64,000 nucleotides of DNA from NCBI GenBank assembly GCA_019022495.1, contig JAFEKR010000007.1:372001-436000 (forward strand). Reading direction: 5' to 3'. Origin of the DNA: Epichloe hybrida. Taxonomy: Eukaryota; Ascomycota; Sordariomycetes; Hypocreales; Clavicipitaceae. Numbering within the stretch: the first letter of the stretch is position 1; each line of letters starts with the position of its first letter. Shown here piece after piece: positions 54,574 through 64,000 of the stretch. The position numbers were made by a program, and so were the translations under genes. Under the pieces are notes generated by a model. That model ran no database searches, had not been told where the DNA came from, and saw nothing but the letters and a program-made list of their open reading frames with translations.

Positions 54574-55365
54574 TGCATTCCCTACTGCCACGCGGTGAAC
54601 CGAAGAGACGGAACTTCAGTCAACACATTAGCAAGGTAATATGGGGGAATGCGTTGATATCGAATCTCCAGTTGTATGAAATGTCAGTTGAGATCATTCG
54701 GCTTGCTGGGTTTTCGACAAGGTCTTTTGCCAAAATTTGATCAGGCTCAAATTGACACGAAACGCGTCTCGCCAAGGCACGTGATGTCACGTAAATTGGG
54801 TAATTCGTACGAGGCATAATTTCCATGCAACAGCATCTTCACAGCCTACGACGTAACCAAAGAAGTTAAAAATGTGGAATGCTACCTATTTTTAAAAGTA
54901 GAAAATTTATAAGGTTTTTTTCAACATCGCCCGAATCGAGATACTGCGTTTCTCTCTGAATTTGAGGTTCAGTCACGACTCATCACGTGACTGGGTTTTC
55001 CAGTAGCTCGTTGGCTAGGCGACAACCTTTCGCCAATCATGCGAACTAGTGTGTTTACCTGATGTCCTGCCATCACACACGCGCCATGCACACGGCGATA
55101 CAATTTTATTTTTGAGACTGAAATATTCCTAAACTATCCTCGCATATCTGAGAGCTCAACACCGGTTCATAAGTCTCCTTAATCACCAGTTCCCCTTTCA
55201 AATAAGCCTGCTCTCCTCTGGAACAGCGCATCATAAAACAACAACCCGTCTACGGCGTCCATACAACCCCGCCACGACCAACGATTGCCAAACGCGCCCG
55301 AATTGATGGCGTCTTAACACAGTTTATCCTACTCGTCATTCGATCTGAGCCTCACGAGTGCGGTC
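54574..55365. other. Divergent promoter region with two CACGTG sites
   Basis: About 790 bp. CACGTGA occurs at 54778-54784 and the full TCACGTGA palindrome at 54983-54990. AT-rich segments lie at 54865-54925 and around 55105. No gene is seen. Confidence 0.45.
54983..54990. promoter_or_regulatory. TCACGTGA palindrome in a divergent promoter
   Basis: A perfect E-box-type palindrome, accompanied by a second CACGTGA 200 bp away. Candidate bHLH/Cbf1-type site; inferred from motif only. Confidence 0.3.
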
Positions 55366-58300
55366 ATGGCACCTGCTTGGCTCGATTCCCTCTCCGAGGA
55401 CTGGGTGTCGCAACCTGGATCTGATGCTTCTGACGGGCAGCTACCTCCACTTCCTCCAGATGAAGTAGAAACTCCACAAATACGACAATTTCCCAGCCGT
55501 ATTCCGCGGAAATCGGGGTGTCAATCGTCGGCTCCTCCGACGAGTAGCAACGGCCCCATCGTTTTGAGTGAGCGAAGCGCCAATGACATCAATATTTCAA
55601 TGCGAAGACTACCTTCGAAGCTGTCGCAAGAGGTCAAACCCGATACGTCGCGCTCTGTTTCGAACGGGACCAATGGCTCAGTTGTTCATAACAGCCTGGT
55701 CAGTCAACAATCTCCCAGCAAAGATGGTCAGACACCGGAATGGAGGAAGCGACTGGTCCATGGCGATGTGCCATATGGCGAGCAGCGAGACCTGTTTTCT
55801 TCTGCCGCGGTTGGACTTCAAGACATGTTTAGGCCTCCCCCAGAGGGCGAGGAAGATTTACGAATTGATGGTGGAATACCGCATCACACTGACATGACCC
55901 TACCATCGAGTCCTCCGACCTATCCGTTTCCAATCACTGAAGACGACTTGGAAGAATATGAGGGGCTTGATGAGGGGGAGGAATACCCTATCGATGTTAC
56001 TCCTAGTCCCAGCCCTAGACGCTTGCAAAGGGAGATGAAATACAAGTTGAACGAAAGCTCACCGATTCCCGATGGTCGCAACACCAACTTGCCCGCAGGC
56101 GACCACAGCCCGGTCCACCAGCATCAGGACGAGATTTATCCAGACGAAAGCAGCTTGACGGCGCCACCTGGGAATGAAGGCAAGCCGAGGAAAATCAGCG
56201 GCCAGAGTGATACGCGTAATGAAGACTTTAGCCCCATCATGATTGGGAAGCACAGCGGCGAAAATGGCAACGTTGATTTTGCGCCGATTGAAGTGCCAGT
56301 AGATCAGCTTTGGCAAAAACTCGAGCGCCTGCGTATCAATCAGATGCTTCTCGACTCGCAGGCAGATCTGCAGACGGGCTTCGATACCAGCCCCAGCAAA
56401 CCTTCTGGTGATGCCGAAACGACCGAAGACTACATTCATCACGGAGGTTTCATTAATGTTCGTCGGGGTGGGAGGTCAGGCGATGGCTCGTTCTACAACA
56501 GGGGCCTCAGCTCAGAAATGGGTGTTGATACATCAGAAATGCTTCCGGAAGAGTCACTACAAGCCAGCACACCAAAAGAATTCCCTTCCGTAAGAACGCT
56601 TGGTCCCAATCCAGATCCCACCTTTCAGGTTCTACGAAGTCCTTCTTTGCCTCGGGCACCATTTCCTAGTCCTGAAAAGAAACAGGCCGCGTCTAGGAAT
56701 GACCAGCCGTCGGCAACCAGCCCCTTGAAACTTTTCGGCCCTTATGATACATTCACCAATCAGACCTTGCTGAGGAGAATCAGCCAATTCGAGGAGGTGT
56801 CCGCAAGCCCATCAGAGCGGTCAAGAATATCAAATGATGCTGACCAAACCGAATCTGGCACCAACGCCGCAGGTGCATCCATCTCTGGATCGAGAAATCT
56901 GAGCAAATTTGGAGAGAATGATTTGGACGGCTTCGAATTTAGCGGCAACGTATCCGGCAAAATTTATGAGGATTCTGACGCAGTCGGCAAAGAGAACATT
57001 GCGCCCAAAGAAGTTTCGCCGCCATTATATCCATTGCGAGGATTCGGAGGTCGAGGGGATTCGCCAGAAGGTTACTCAGGTTTAGTCATCGAGCGCAAGC
57101 ACAGCAAAGATGAGACTCCATCCAGAAAAAATGAGGAAGGTTTAATTGAAAGTTTAATTCTACCTAATGATGCACCGAACAACTCAGAAACGCCGAGAAG
57201 GGATCCCGGCTCCGAGGGTAAGCGACTAAGAACATCCCCCTCCAAAGACCCGACGCCGAAAAGACGAAGGACTCTGCACCATTCAGACATCGCCTTTGGC
57301 TGCGAGAAAAAGATGCAAGGAGTTGATGCTGCCCATTTGCAGATGCAATCGCTCTTATCGGGCAAGAAACGCAAGGACGCGTTGTCCGGCAGCTTCGAAA
57401 CAGCTAATTCTGAAGTTCTCGCCAAGAGGTCCATCCTGAAACCGCAAAGTCCAGGTTCCAGCCGAAGTCCATCCTCGTCGTACAATCAACTCAAAAAGTC
57501 TCCTCTTCGAGCACTGCAAAAGGGCGATGATGTCGCCTTTCGTGATGCAGCGACTGAAACGGATCGTAAGCCATCCATCCGTACACAGGACTTTGTTGAC
57601 CAAGCCGCACAAATCATGGCAATGATACGAAACCAAGTCAAACCTGGCTTGGCGAGCTTGGAGGAGTCCGAGGAGGAAATCGAAGGAGGCGAAAGACTTG
57701 CCTCGGATGCTGATTCTTACCAAGATTCCACCAATGAACCCTTTTCCCGGCCTCCGAGTCGGGAAGGCAATCCAACGCCGTGGGTCCAACAGCATCAGGA
57801 TGACCCGGAACTAATAAGTCGATTGAAGAAATACCAAGAATTAAGCGACATGGGCGATGTCATTACCTCCTCAGTACGATCTATCAACCTGACCAAGGAT
57901 TCCGCCTCGGCAGAAAAAAAAATGGAGCGACAGATGGAGCGAAGGAATCAAGAGCGGCCTGACGATCTTCCAATCCCCATCTTGGGCGACGTCATCAGCG
58001 ATTTGCCCAACGTGCGAATCACTAGTAGTCGATCTGATATAGAGCAGCCATGTCTCGACCGAGATTATCCGTCAAACTCATCGAACCGCTCCACCAGCCA
58101 GACCTATCCATCTGCTTCGTCTAGGGGGTCAGAGTCCAGGCGTACGATCATGCCTGAGAGCATCTCCCATCTTATTCCGGACAGGGTGGGGAGCATGTGC
58201 CTTGATAAGGATAACAATGTCTGGATTAAACGCAAGGAGTCCAAAGAGCTGCTCGTGCACAATGTTCTCCCGTCCGAGGACAGCGAGGATGACCCTTTTG

Positions 58301-58455
58301 CTAGCATCCCAGATCTCTCGGTCGATATGACAAAGGAGATGCAAAATCTCAGGCTTGCCACGGCCGCACAAAATGCCGAAAAAGACGGCGACTCCCAGCG
58401 ATGCGGAACGCTCGCTTGGCCATCAGTTCGAATAAGCGCTCCGAATACGATATGA
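55366..58455 (+). CDS. N-terminal half of a septation-network scaffold (Cdc11/Nud1/SnaD-like), truncated
   Basis: An open frame of 1029 codons from the ATG at 55366. The opening A-W-L-D-S-L-S-E-D-W-V-S-Q-P and the block T-P-E-W-R-K-R-L-V-H-G-D-V-P-Y-G, then D-L-F-S, together with G-P-Y-D-T-F-T-N-Q-T-L-L-R-R-I-S-Q-F and G-S-M-C-L-D-K-D-N-N-V-W-I-K, fit the disordered N-terminal half of the Cdc11/Nud1/SnaD family as I remember it; this is recognition from memory, not a search. These proteins scaffold the septation initiation/mitotic exit network at the spindle pole body and end in leucine-rich repeats. Here no LRR follows: after M-T-K-E-M-Q-N-L the frame runs about 20 more residues and then reads out-of-frame Dicer DNA (last about 25 codons) before stopping. 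Confidence 0.65.
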   Translation: MAPAWLDSLSEDWVSQPGSDASDGQLPPLPPDEVETPQIRQFPSRIPRKSGCQSSAPPTSSNGPIVLSERSANDINISMRRLPSKLSQEVKPDTSRSVSNGTNGSVVHNSLVSQQSPSKDGQTPEWRKRLVHGDVPYGEQRDLFSSAAVGLQDMFRPPPEGEEDLRIDGGIPHHTDMTLPSSPPTYPFPITEDDLEEYEGLDEGEEYPIDVTPSPSPRRLQREMKYKLNESSPIPDGRNTNLPAGDHSPVHQHQDEIYPDESSLTAPPGNEGKPRKISGQSDTRNEDFSPIMIGKHSGENGNVDFAPIEVPVDQLWQKLERLRINQMLLDSQADLQTGFDTSPSKPSGDAETTEDYIHHGGFINVRRGGRSGDGSFYNRGLSSEMGVDTSEMLPEESLQASTPKEFPSVRTLGPNPDPTFQVLRSPSLPRAPFPSPEKKQAASRNDQPSATSPLKLFGPYDTFTNQTLLRRISQFEEVSASPSERSRISNDADQTESGTNAAGASISGSRNLSKFGENDLDGFEFSGNVSGKIYEDSDAVGKENIAPKEVSPPLYPLRGFGGRGDSPEGYSGLVIERKHSKDETPSRKNEEGLIESLILPNDAPNNSETPRRDPGSEGKRLRTSPSKDPTPKRRRTLHHSDIAFGCEKKMQGVDAAHLQMQSLLSGKKRKDALSGSFETANSEVLAKRSILKPQSPGSSRSPSSSYNQLKKSPLRALQKGDDVAFRDAATETDRKPSIRTQDFVDQAAQIMAMIRNQVKPGLASLEESEEEIEGGERLASDADSYQDSTNEPFSRPPSREGNPTPWVQQHQDDPELISRLKKYQELSDMGDVITSSVRSINLTKDSASAEKKMERQMERRNQERPDDLPIPILGDVISDLPNVRITSSRSDIEQPCLDRDYPSNSSNRSTSQTYPSASSRGSESRRTIMPESISHLIPDRVGSMCLDKDNNVWIKRKESKELLVHNVLPSEDSEDDPFASIPDLSVDMTKEMQNLRLATAAQNAEKDGDSQRCGTLAWPSVRISAPNTI

Positions 58456-60825
58456 GGATCAAATCTGATAGATGGTCGCACACTGGACTCCCGACGGATC
58501 TGTTCGCTACCATTGTAAGGATAGATGGCTCCATCCTTGCAGGAAAACACGGTCGGCACATTTGTCTGCTGACTCGCTTTATACTTCCCCAACTGGCACC
58601 CATTGACCTCTACGTGGACCACACCCGAAAGACGAATGCCGTGCTAGTTGCGTGCAGCACACCTATGAAAGTAAGCGAAAATGAATTGGAACTTTTGTCA
58701 AAGTTCACCAAGACCATATTCAGAGATGTTTTCAGCAAAGAATATGACTGCATGGCGCACGCGCTTCCTTACTTTATAGCTCCTTGCGCGTCGGATTCAG
58801 ACTCGACAACGGTTGAAGTTGACACCCGGGCCGTCATTGACTGGCCACTCCTTGCCATTGCGAGCGCGGCAGAAGTCGATGCTACCTTGACTGCTAGCCG
58901 CGCCGAGGATTCCCAGAACAAATTCGTGATTGACCCCTGGGATGGATCTCGCAAGTTTGTGACACGAACCGTGGCCAAGACCCTTGGCCCATTCGACCCT
59001 GTGCCCGCCGGTGTCCCGGTTCCAAAGAGCCGCGGCTACCTCCGGGTGGAACAGAACATCGCCGAATACAGTAACAGCTTGAGTCTTCCAGCAAGACTTC
59101 GAAGGAAATGGAACCCGGAGCAGCCTGTGTTTCATGCCGACTTATTACCAATTCGGCGAAACTTTCTTTGCCCGCCACGCGACGAGAAAGAAAAGTGTAG
59201 AGAATGTTTCATCATTCTCGAGCCTTTGGTTGTTTCTCAAGTAAGCCTGGATTTTTTCCATCATGACTCCGAGACATCAAGACGCTAACGACACAAAGCT
59301 ACCCGGAGACGTTGTCATGACAGCACTTGCCCTCCCTGTTATCATGTATCGGATCGACTCTGTATTAATCTCAGTTGATGCCTGCCGACTTCTTGACCTC
59401 GACATTGACGCGAGGCTTGCGCTGGAAGCATTTACAAAGGACAGCTCCAATACCGAGGAGCATGGTCAACAGCAAGTAGACTTTCAGCCAGGCATGGGAA
59501 ACAATTACGAGCGGCTGGAGTTTCTTGGCGACGCATTTCTCAAAATGGCAACCACAATCTCTCTATTCACACGAATACCAAAGACTACTGAGTTTGAGTA
59601 CCATGTTGAGCGTATGTTGCTCATATGTAACAAAAATCTATTTAATCACGCCGTGGATCGTAAGCTCCAAGGATACATTCGATCGAAAGCCTTCGATCGA
59701 CGAACTTGGTACCCCGACATGAAGCTGAAGAAAGGCAAGGCTCCCAAAACCAAGGTCGTCCACAGTCTTGCCGACAAGTCCATTGCCGATGTGTGCGAGG
59801 CTGTCATTGGCGCTGCTTACATGTCTGAACCAGAGGGCACAATGGACCTTGCCGTCAAGGCTGTGACTAAGATGGTCAGGAGCAAGAACCACGCAATGAC
59901 AAGATTCGATGACTATTACAAAGAATACCATGTCCCCGAGTGGCAGAGTGCTGCGGCATCGGCCACAGAAAGGTTCGCCGCCGAAAAGGTTCACAAGCGC
60001 ATCGGCTACAGGTTCAACCACCCAAAGCTCCTGCGGAGTGCTTTCAAGCACCCATCGTACCCATACGAAGCTGATATTCCTCACTATCAACGGTTGGAGT
60101 TCCTCGGCGATGCGTTGCTTGATCTCGCAGCTGTGGACTATCTGTACAGGAAGTTCCCGACGGCTGACCCTCAGTGGCTGACGGAGCACAAAATGGCCAT
60201 GATATCAAACCACTTCTTTGCTTGTCTCTGCGTAGAGCTCGGCTTGCACAGACATCTACTGACGACTGGGTCCTCCATGATTGGCAAGAATGCCCATTTC
60301 GCGGAACAACTAGAGCAAGCCAAGGCGGAATCATCGCGGGCGAGGAGTGATGGTCAGCCAAGCCTGGACTTTTGGGTGAGTCTCGTGCAGCCCCCAAAAG
60401 CTCTTTCGGATGTCTTGGAGGCCGTCGTTGGCGCAATGTTTGTGGACGCCAAGTACAATTACCGGGTCGTCCACGACTTCTTCACCAGGTTCATAAGTCC
60501 CTACTTTGCAGACATGGCACTATACGACACATATGCCGCGGGACATCCAGTGACGGTCCTGACCAAGCTCATGCAGGACGTCTTCGGCTGCCGCTCCTGG
60601 AGGCTTTGCGTGTCCACTGTTCCCCGTGGCTCCGAAGAAGGAGCCTCTGCGCTGACAGAGGAGAATGTCGTGTGTGCGATGATGGTGCACGGGAAGGTAG
60701 TGGGCAGCCAGATCCGGACGAACGGACGAGATGCCAAGGTAGATGTGGCGACGAAAGTGGTGCGACAGGTGCGGCACATGTCCAAGGAGACATTCCGGGC
60801 AGCAATGGGATGTGAGTGCGCATAA
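58401..60825 (+). CDS. dcl1: C-terminal half of Dicer (Dcl1-like): PAZ-region, RNase IIIa, RNase IIIb, dsRBD; 5' end missing
   Basis: Exons 58401-59240 and 59299-60825 (58-nt intron, GTAAGC...GCTAAC...AAAG) encode 788 residues starting M-R-N-A-R-L-A-I-S-S-N-K; Dicer-like sequence begins about four codons earlier (L-P-A). The platform/PAZ-like region includes F-V-I-D-P-W-D-G-S-R-K-F. RNase IIIa has E-R-L-E-F-L-G-D-A-F-L-K and D-V-C-E-A-V-I-G-A-A-Y. RNase IIIb has Q-R-L-E-F-L-G-D-A-L-L-D and D-V-L-E-A-V-V-G-A-M-F. The C-terminal dsRBD ends M-G-C-E-C. All acidic catalytic positions are present and the frame is clean. Helicase and DUF283 parts, normally about 700-800 residues upstream, are absent: the DNA there belongs to the Cdc11-like gene in another frame. 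Full Dicer makes small RNAs for silencing. Confidence 0.88.
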
Positions 60826-61516
60826 GTAAAGGGGAACTCGTCGAGACGCAGAAGATTCCGGGGCTGCTGGATATATCCAGCACACCTACATTACTCTGTT
60901 AGACATCAATAAGAGGCCCAGGCTCGTATGTACTGCAGTAGGAACCAGTGAAGTGACGCGACGTCAGCACCAAATCGCATCAGCAAGTCGGTGCCGCCGC
61001 GATGCAACATGCAAGTTCATGCATGGCCGCGCCAACGTGAAAGGACAGCCAGGAACACCATACCATCCCTCGCCTCGCCAATGCCACGAGTCATAACCAA
61101 TGCGCAGCCTTCTTGGCTAACTTCCCACGAAGCCACATCCTCTCCAACATGCATGTCAGACTGCGCAGCATGGCCACGACCCTGGACGCGCCGCATCGCA
61201 TCCCGCAAATCATCCAAGTCATCATATCGTATCCCCAGCCAGCCAGCCCATCGCCCTCTCAGCAACGCAGCCCCCCCCCCAAATCGGAGGCGTGCGTGCT
61301 CCCGGTTTCCCAAACAAGGCATTAAACGTACTATAGCTAACCATTATAAAGACAGCCCGACGGGGCCAAAAGGGGGGTTTCAACCGTGACTGACGCCCCC
61401 GTTTCTCTAGACCTGCGTTGGACGACGGCCGCGGAAACATGCGTGGTTGGGGGGCTCGAAGGGACGCGTAGATGCTGCTCGAGGTGGTGTTGCGGCGGTA
61501 CTTTTGTGCAAGTCGT

Positions 61517-61625
61517 TTAGGTGTAGGTGTAGGTGTAGGTGTAAGTTATAAGTACAACTTAAGTGTAAGTGTAGGTGTAAGTTATAGAAACAACTAAGTA
61601 CAAGTAAAGTGCAAGTACAAGTATA
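61517..61625. repeat. Degenerate GTGTAG/GTAAGT simple-repeat tract
   Basis: Begins with four GTGTAG-like hexamers, then imperfect AAGTATAAGTGTAAGTGTAG-type and CAAGTACAAGTA units over about 110 bp. It is interstitial and not a standard TTAGGG telomeric array. Confidence 0.75.
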
Positions 61626-61761
61626 AGCATAGTTTCTGGAACCCCCATCAAGGTCCTCGTTCACGCACACGACAAAAATACGGAAGTGTCATTCTAGATT
61701 CATCACCTATGGATTCGTTCGCGGACAGACTACCTGTCCATCACCCCTCCCCTTTCCGGGC

Positions 61762-61786
61762 AAAAAAAAAAAAAAAAAAAAAAAAA
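61762..61786 (+). repeat. Poly-A run (25 bp)
   Basis: Twenty-five consecutive A residues. No retroposed gene or LINE tail is recognised next to it. Confidence 0.9.
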
Positions 61787-62051
61787 CTCTATCCCGTGAC
61801 GGGCTTCATTCATGTTCTCCCGGGACCGCCTTTCCTGGCAAATGGAATGCCGGGGCGTGACATGCCGACCCGACGATTGGCATGCGGAACATGTGCCTTT
61901 TGGACTTGACCAAAAGTGGTGACGGGGCCGCGTTGACGATTCCGACGTTGTGGTAGTGGCGCAGAAGAAGAGAAGAATCTGCCATGGGCGCGCGGCCGCA
62001 TATCTTTCCTTTCCCCAATGAGACATTCATTCTGAGGCGCAAATTCGCAAA

Positions 62052-63101
62052 TCACAAGATTGGCAGCGAAATCTTATTGTCCCAGTCCACATTCTTCTCG
62101 TAGCACTCGACTCGCTCGCGACAAGTGCCGAAGATGCGGTCCCAAAGTCGCGTCTGCTTGCCGTAGTTGGCGCTGCTCTTCCAGCCCTTTCTGTGGTGCA
62201 AGTCGTGATCCTCAATGATGAGCTCGGCCTTGAAGAAGCGCAGGATAAAGTTGAAGGGGTTGGGTGGCGTGGCGACAATGCGGAGACCGCTGTGGCCGGC
62301 AAGTTCAGCAAAGACGACGTACTGGTGGCAAACCCACCATTCGTAGAAGCCCATAGGTAAGCCCATGAATTTCATGGTGAAGTAGGTGATGACGGGGATG
62401 CCAGCGATGTCGAAGAGTTCCTGCTCGAAATCGGCGTACAGTGTTAACAAGGGGTTAGGGTGCTTGGTCAGATGATGAGTGCGGTGGAACTTCCACAGGC
62501 CGTCGACGTCATGCATCAGCCTATGGTACCAGTAGAACCAGAAGTCAAGAATAATTCCGTACAGGCCGATTTCGAGGAATAGCCAGTAGAAGTTCATGGT
62601 GGAGGGCGTCTGGGAAACGCTGTATGATAGAAAAATGGTGAAGATTGGTCGGAATGTTGACGTCGCGATAAGGGATTTCAGAACCTTGAAGACACTGGTA
62701 TCGGGAACACCGTCGCGCTCGTGGACGTCGCCGTCGAGGAAGCCCGTCTTGTGGCCGAGTTCTCGCAGAATATTCAGCTCTCGGATGGCCTTGATCTTGA
62801 ACGCAGCGCTATAGAGGAGAACAGCTTGCCAGGCCGTCAGATTGTGGCCCGTGTACACGACGTACAGGTGGTGCAGAGCGATGGGAATGAAGGCGTGGGC
62901 GAGAATGAAGCGATGCTGGTAGAAGTCGTTCAAGAACGGAACGGCATCGGACTTTTGATGTACGGGCACATCTCTGTTCAGATCGCTCGGGTGGATGGAG
63001 AAGATTTCGTAGAACCAGTGGAAGACACCCCACTCGGAGCGGTCCTTCTGACGCCACGTCGACTTGATCGAGTCCTTGGGCTTCGGCTGGGTTGAACTCA
63101 T
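62052..63101 (-). CDS. Fatty acid hydroxylase/sterol desaturase superfamily protein
   Basis: A single exon of 349 residues. The di-iron histidine clusters are H-R-L-M-H (193-197), H-R-T-H-H (206-210), A-G-H-S-G (His270) and H-D-L-H-H (299-303), the superfamily pattern. Several membrane helices are present (about 65-105, 150-190, 235-265). Members are ER-embedded oxygenases acting on sterols, sphingoid bases or alkyl lipids. It is not closely like ERG25 or ERG3 by eye, so the substrate is unassigned. The protein lacks an N-terminal cytochrome b5 domain. The ATG at 63101 is the first in frame. Confidence 0.88.
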   Translation of the reverse strand: MSSTQPKPKDSIKSTWRQKDRSEWGVFHWFYEIFSIHPSDLNRDVPVHQKSDAVPFLNDFYQHRFILAHAFIPIALHHLYVVYTGHNLTAWQAVLLYSAAFKIKAIRELNILRELGHKTGFLDGDVHERDGVPDTSVFKVLKSLIATSTFRPIFTIFLSYSVSQTPSTMNFYWLFLEIGLYGIILDFWFYWYHRLMHDVDGLWKFHRTHHLTKHPNPLLTLYADFEQELFDIAGIPVITYFTMKFMGLPMGFYEWWVCHQYVVFAELAGHSGLRIVATPPNPFNFILRFFKAELIIEDHDLHHRKGWKSSANYGKQTRLWDRIFGTCRERVECYEKNVDWDNKISLPIL

Positions 63102-64000
63102 GGTGGGAGAGTTGGCGCTTGCGTTTCAGAAGATGAGAATGATGTATTCCAGGTTGTGGGTGGAAACAGGTAAGCAGCAACCGAAGCGCTTGTACAGGCG
63201 GCTGGAAGGTTGAAATAAATATAAAAGGTTTGGTTTACATTCAGGAGTGTGGCGAAGTAGGGATGGCATCATCGCCTCCCATCTATTTGTACATGAAGCC
63301 GATGGGCAACAATGAGATCATCACATGCCTCGCCCCCCGACTTGCCGCCGGCATGTGAAACACCCTGCATACATATGGCGTGGCGCATGACGACGTGGGT
63401 TGCGCGTTTCTAATTTTGCCCGTGTTGGCGAATATGAGAAAAGTCTCCGTATGTGCATGTGCTCCAGGTTGCCATGAATGGCCAGGAGCGTGGCCAGAAG
63501 CGTGGCCAGAAGCGTGGCCAGCCCGAGAATTCTGGGGGAGGGAGGCCCGGAGGTGGACGGCCGGTCACGATGCTGGCGTGCCAGTTGGACTCGCCACTTT
63601 TGCCCGATTGGGAAGTGGGAAGTGGGAAGTGGGATCAGGACGGAGAAACGGGTGATCCATTCGAGGCCGAGCCTTTTTGGTGGCAAAGACGGGTTGGTGC
63701 ATTTGCGTGGACCCGCCGGCCCCGTCGTGTTGTTTGCATGTGGTGTTGTTTGGTGTTGTGTTTGATGTGTGTTGATGTATGTTGATTGTGTCGATTGTGT
63801 CGATTGTGACGATGAGCAATGAATGACCCCTGTTCTGGGGGTTGCATCATGGATGTCTTTGAGTGCGGCGACTTCGAGGGACACGCGTCGACGAACCTGA
63901 TTGACTCGTCAGCTCATGGTCAACGGTGAGAGATGCGTGTCCAAACCTCGGCGCTGGTCCATCAGAATCAGAAGACAAATCTGCATCCAGCCAGCCTCCA
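63102..64000. other. Upstream region of the hydroxylase gene with tandem repeats
   Basis: About 900 bp of likely promoter sequence to the window edge. It holds several short tandem arrays: AGCGTGGCCAGA (about 63487-63521), GGGAAGT (about 63608-63632) and TTGTGTCGA (about 63785-63808). The ORFs reading through them are mutually overlapping and not credible. Confidence 0.5.
63487..63521 (+). repeat. 12-bp tandem repeat (AGCGTGGCCAGA)3
   Basis: Three near-perfect copies of a 12-bp unit in the region upstream of the hydroxylase gene. Confidence 0.85.

Larger units (their letters stand above)
60826..62051. other. Convergent intergenic region with simple repeats
   Basis: About 1.2 kb between Dicer (+) and the hydroxylase (-). 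It contains the hexamer-like tract and the A25 run listed separately, and a C10 run at about 61272-61281. ORFs at 61017-61440 overlap on both strands and are not supported. Confidence 0.5.

Noticed and set aside
58250..58410. An intron joining the Cdc11-like frame to Dicer as one fusion gene
   Set aside because: A weak acceptor (CCCAG at about 58394-58398) exists, but no convincing donor with a matching phase and branch site was found, and the Cdc11-like sequence continues almost to the joint.
61517..61625. Interstitial telomere
   Set aside because: Units are GTGTAG/AAGTGT-like, not TTAGGG, and do not form a regular array.

Overview
The window is nuclear DNA of a filamentous ascomycete, most likely a sordariomycete and plausibly Hypocreales. 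Genes are dense on both strands. Most are intron-poor, with introns of about 50-185 nt using GTRNGT donors and CTRAC-like branch sites. One 4 kb block carries the TA-rich, CA/TG-depleted signature of repeat-induced point mutation (RIP). No bacterial-type operons, CRISPR arrays or convincing tRNA/rRNA genes were found. All identities were read from the translated sequence; no database search was run.

Layout. 1-1252 (-): an EthD-like/alpha-beta hydrolase fusion protein, cut by the window edge. 1.9-6.1 kb (-): a RIP-degraded LINE (endonuclease, reverse transcriptase, RNase H). 7.5-11.8 kb (+): a monocarboxylate-type MFS transporter and a spliced NCS1 purine-cytosine permease. 12.4-17.5 kb: a DUF7924-type protein (-), histidyl-tRNA synthetase (+) and an aminoglycoside-phosphotransferase-like protein (-). 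17.8-18.2 kb: a short terminal-inverted-repeat element. 19.2-21.4 kb (-): an Ima1-type inner nuclear membrane protein. 23.3-25.7 kb (+): a GT32-like glycosyltransferase lacking its DXD motif, then the Dsc3 ubiquitin-like subunit. 26.0-33.7 kb is a housekeeping block: Mtr4 (-), Cox8/COX7C (+), a PPR protein (-) and mitoribosomal protein Rsm25/mS23 (+). 33.8-38.6 kb (-): an AT-rich Alg14 gene, a Rho-type GTPase pseudogene and a frameshifted FAD-dependent oxidoreductase. 39.5-43.9 kb (-): the inositol hexakisphosphate kinase Kcs1. 45.4-47.2 kb: two related MITEs flanking a small CXXC protein gene. 47.4-54.6 kb: a kinase-like gene (+), a SANT/Myb-like gene (-), an SDR (+) and a large disordered protein (-). 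55.4-60.8 kb (+): the N-terminal half of what looks like a Cdc11/Nud1/SnaD septation-network scaffold, running directly and out of frame into the C-terminal half of Dicer. 62.1-63.1 kb (-): a fatty-acid-hydroxylase-superfamily enzyme.

Functional themes are housekeeping: nuclear RNA surveillance (Mtr4), mitochondrial translation and respiration (mS23, PPR, Cox8), tRNA charging (HisRS), N-glycan assembly (Alg14), inositol pyrophosphate signalling (Kcs1), nuclear-envelope organisation (Ima1) and Golgi E3 ligase (Dsc3). Accessory and decaying genes are interspersed.

The most striking anomaly is the junction near 58.38 kb. Two unrelated, normally long genes are each cut in half and abutted within about 30 bp, with a change of reading frame. 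It is either a genuine rearrangement breakpoint that would compromise both RNA silencing and septation signalling, or an assembly chimera. Other notable items are a sharp RIP boundary inside the LINE, a new-looking TA-target MITE family with two copies, and several genes broken by point lesions.
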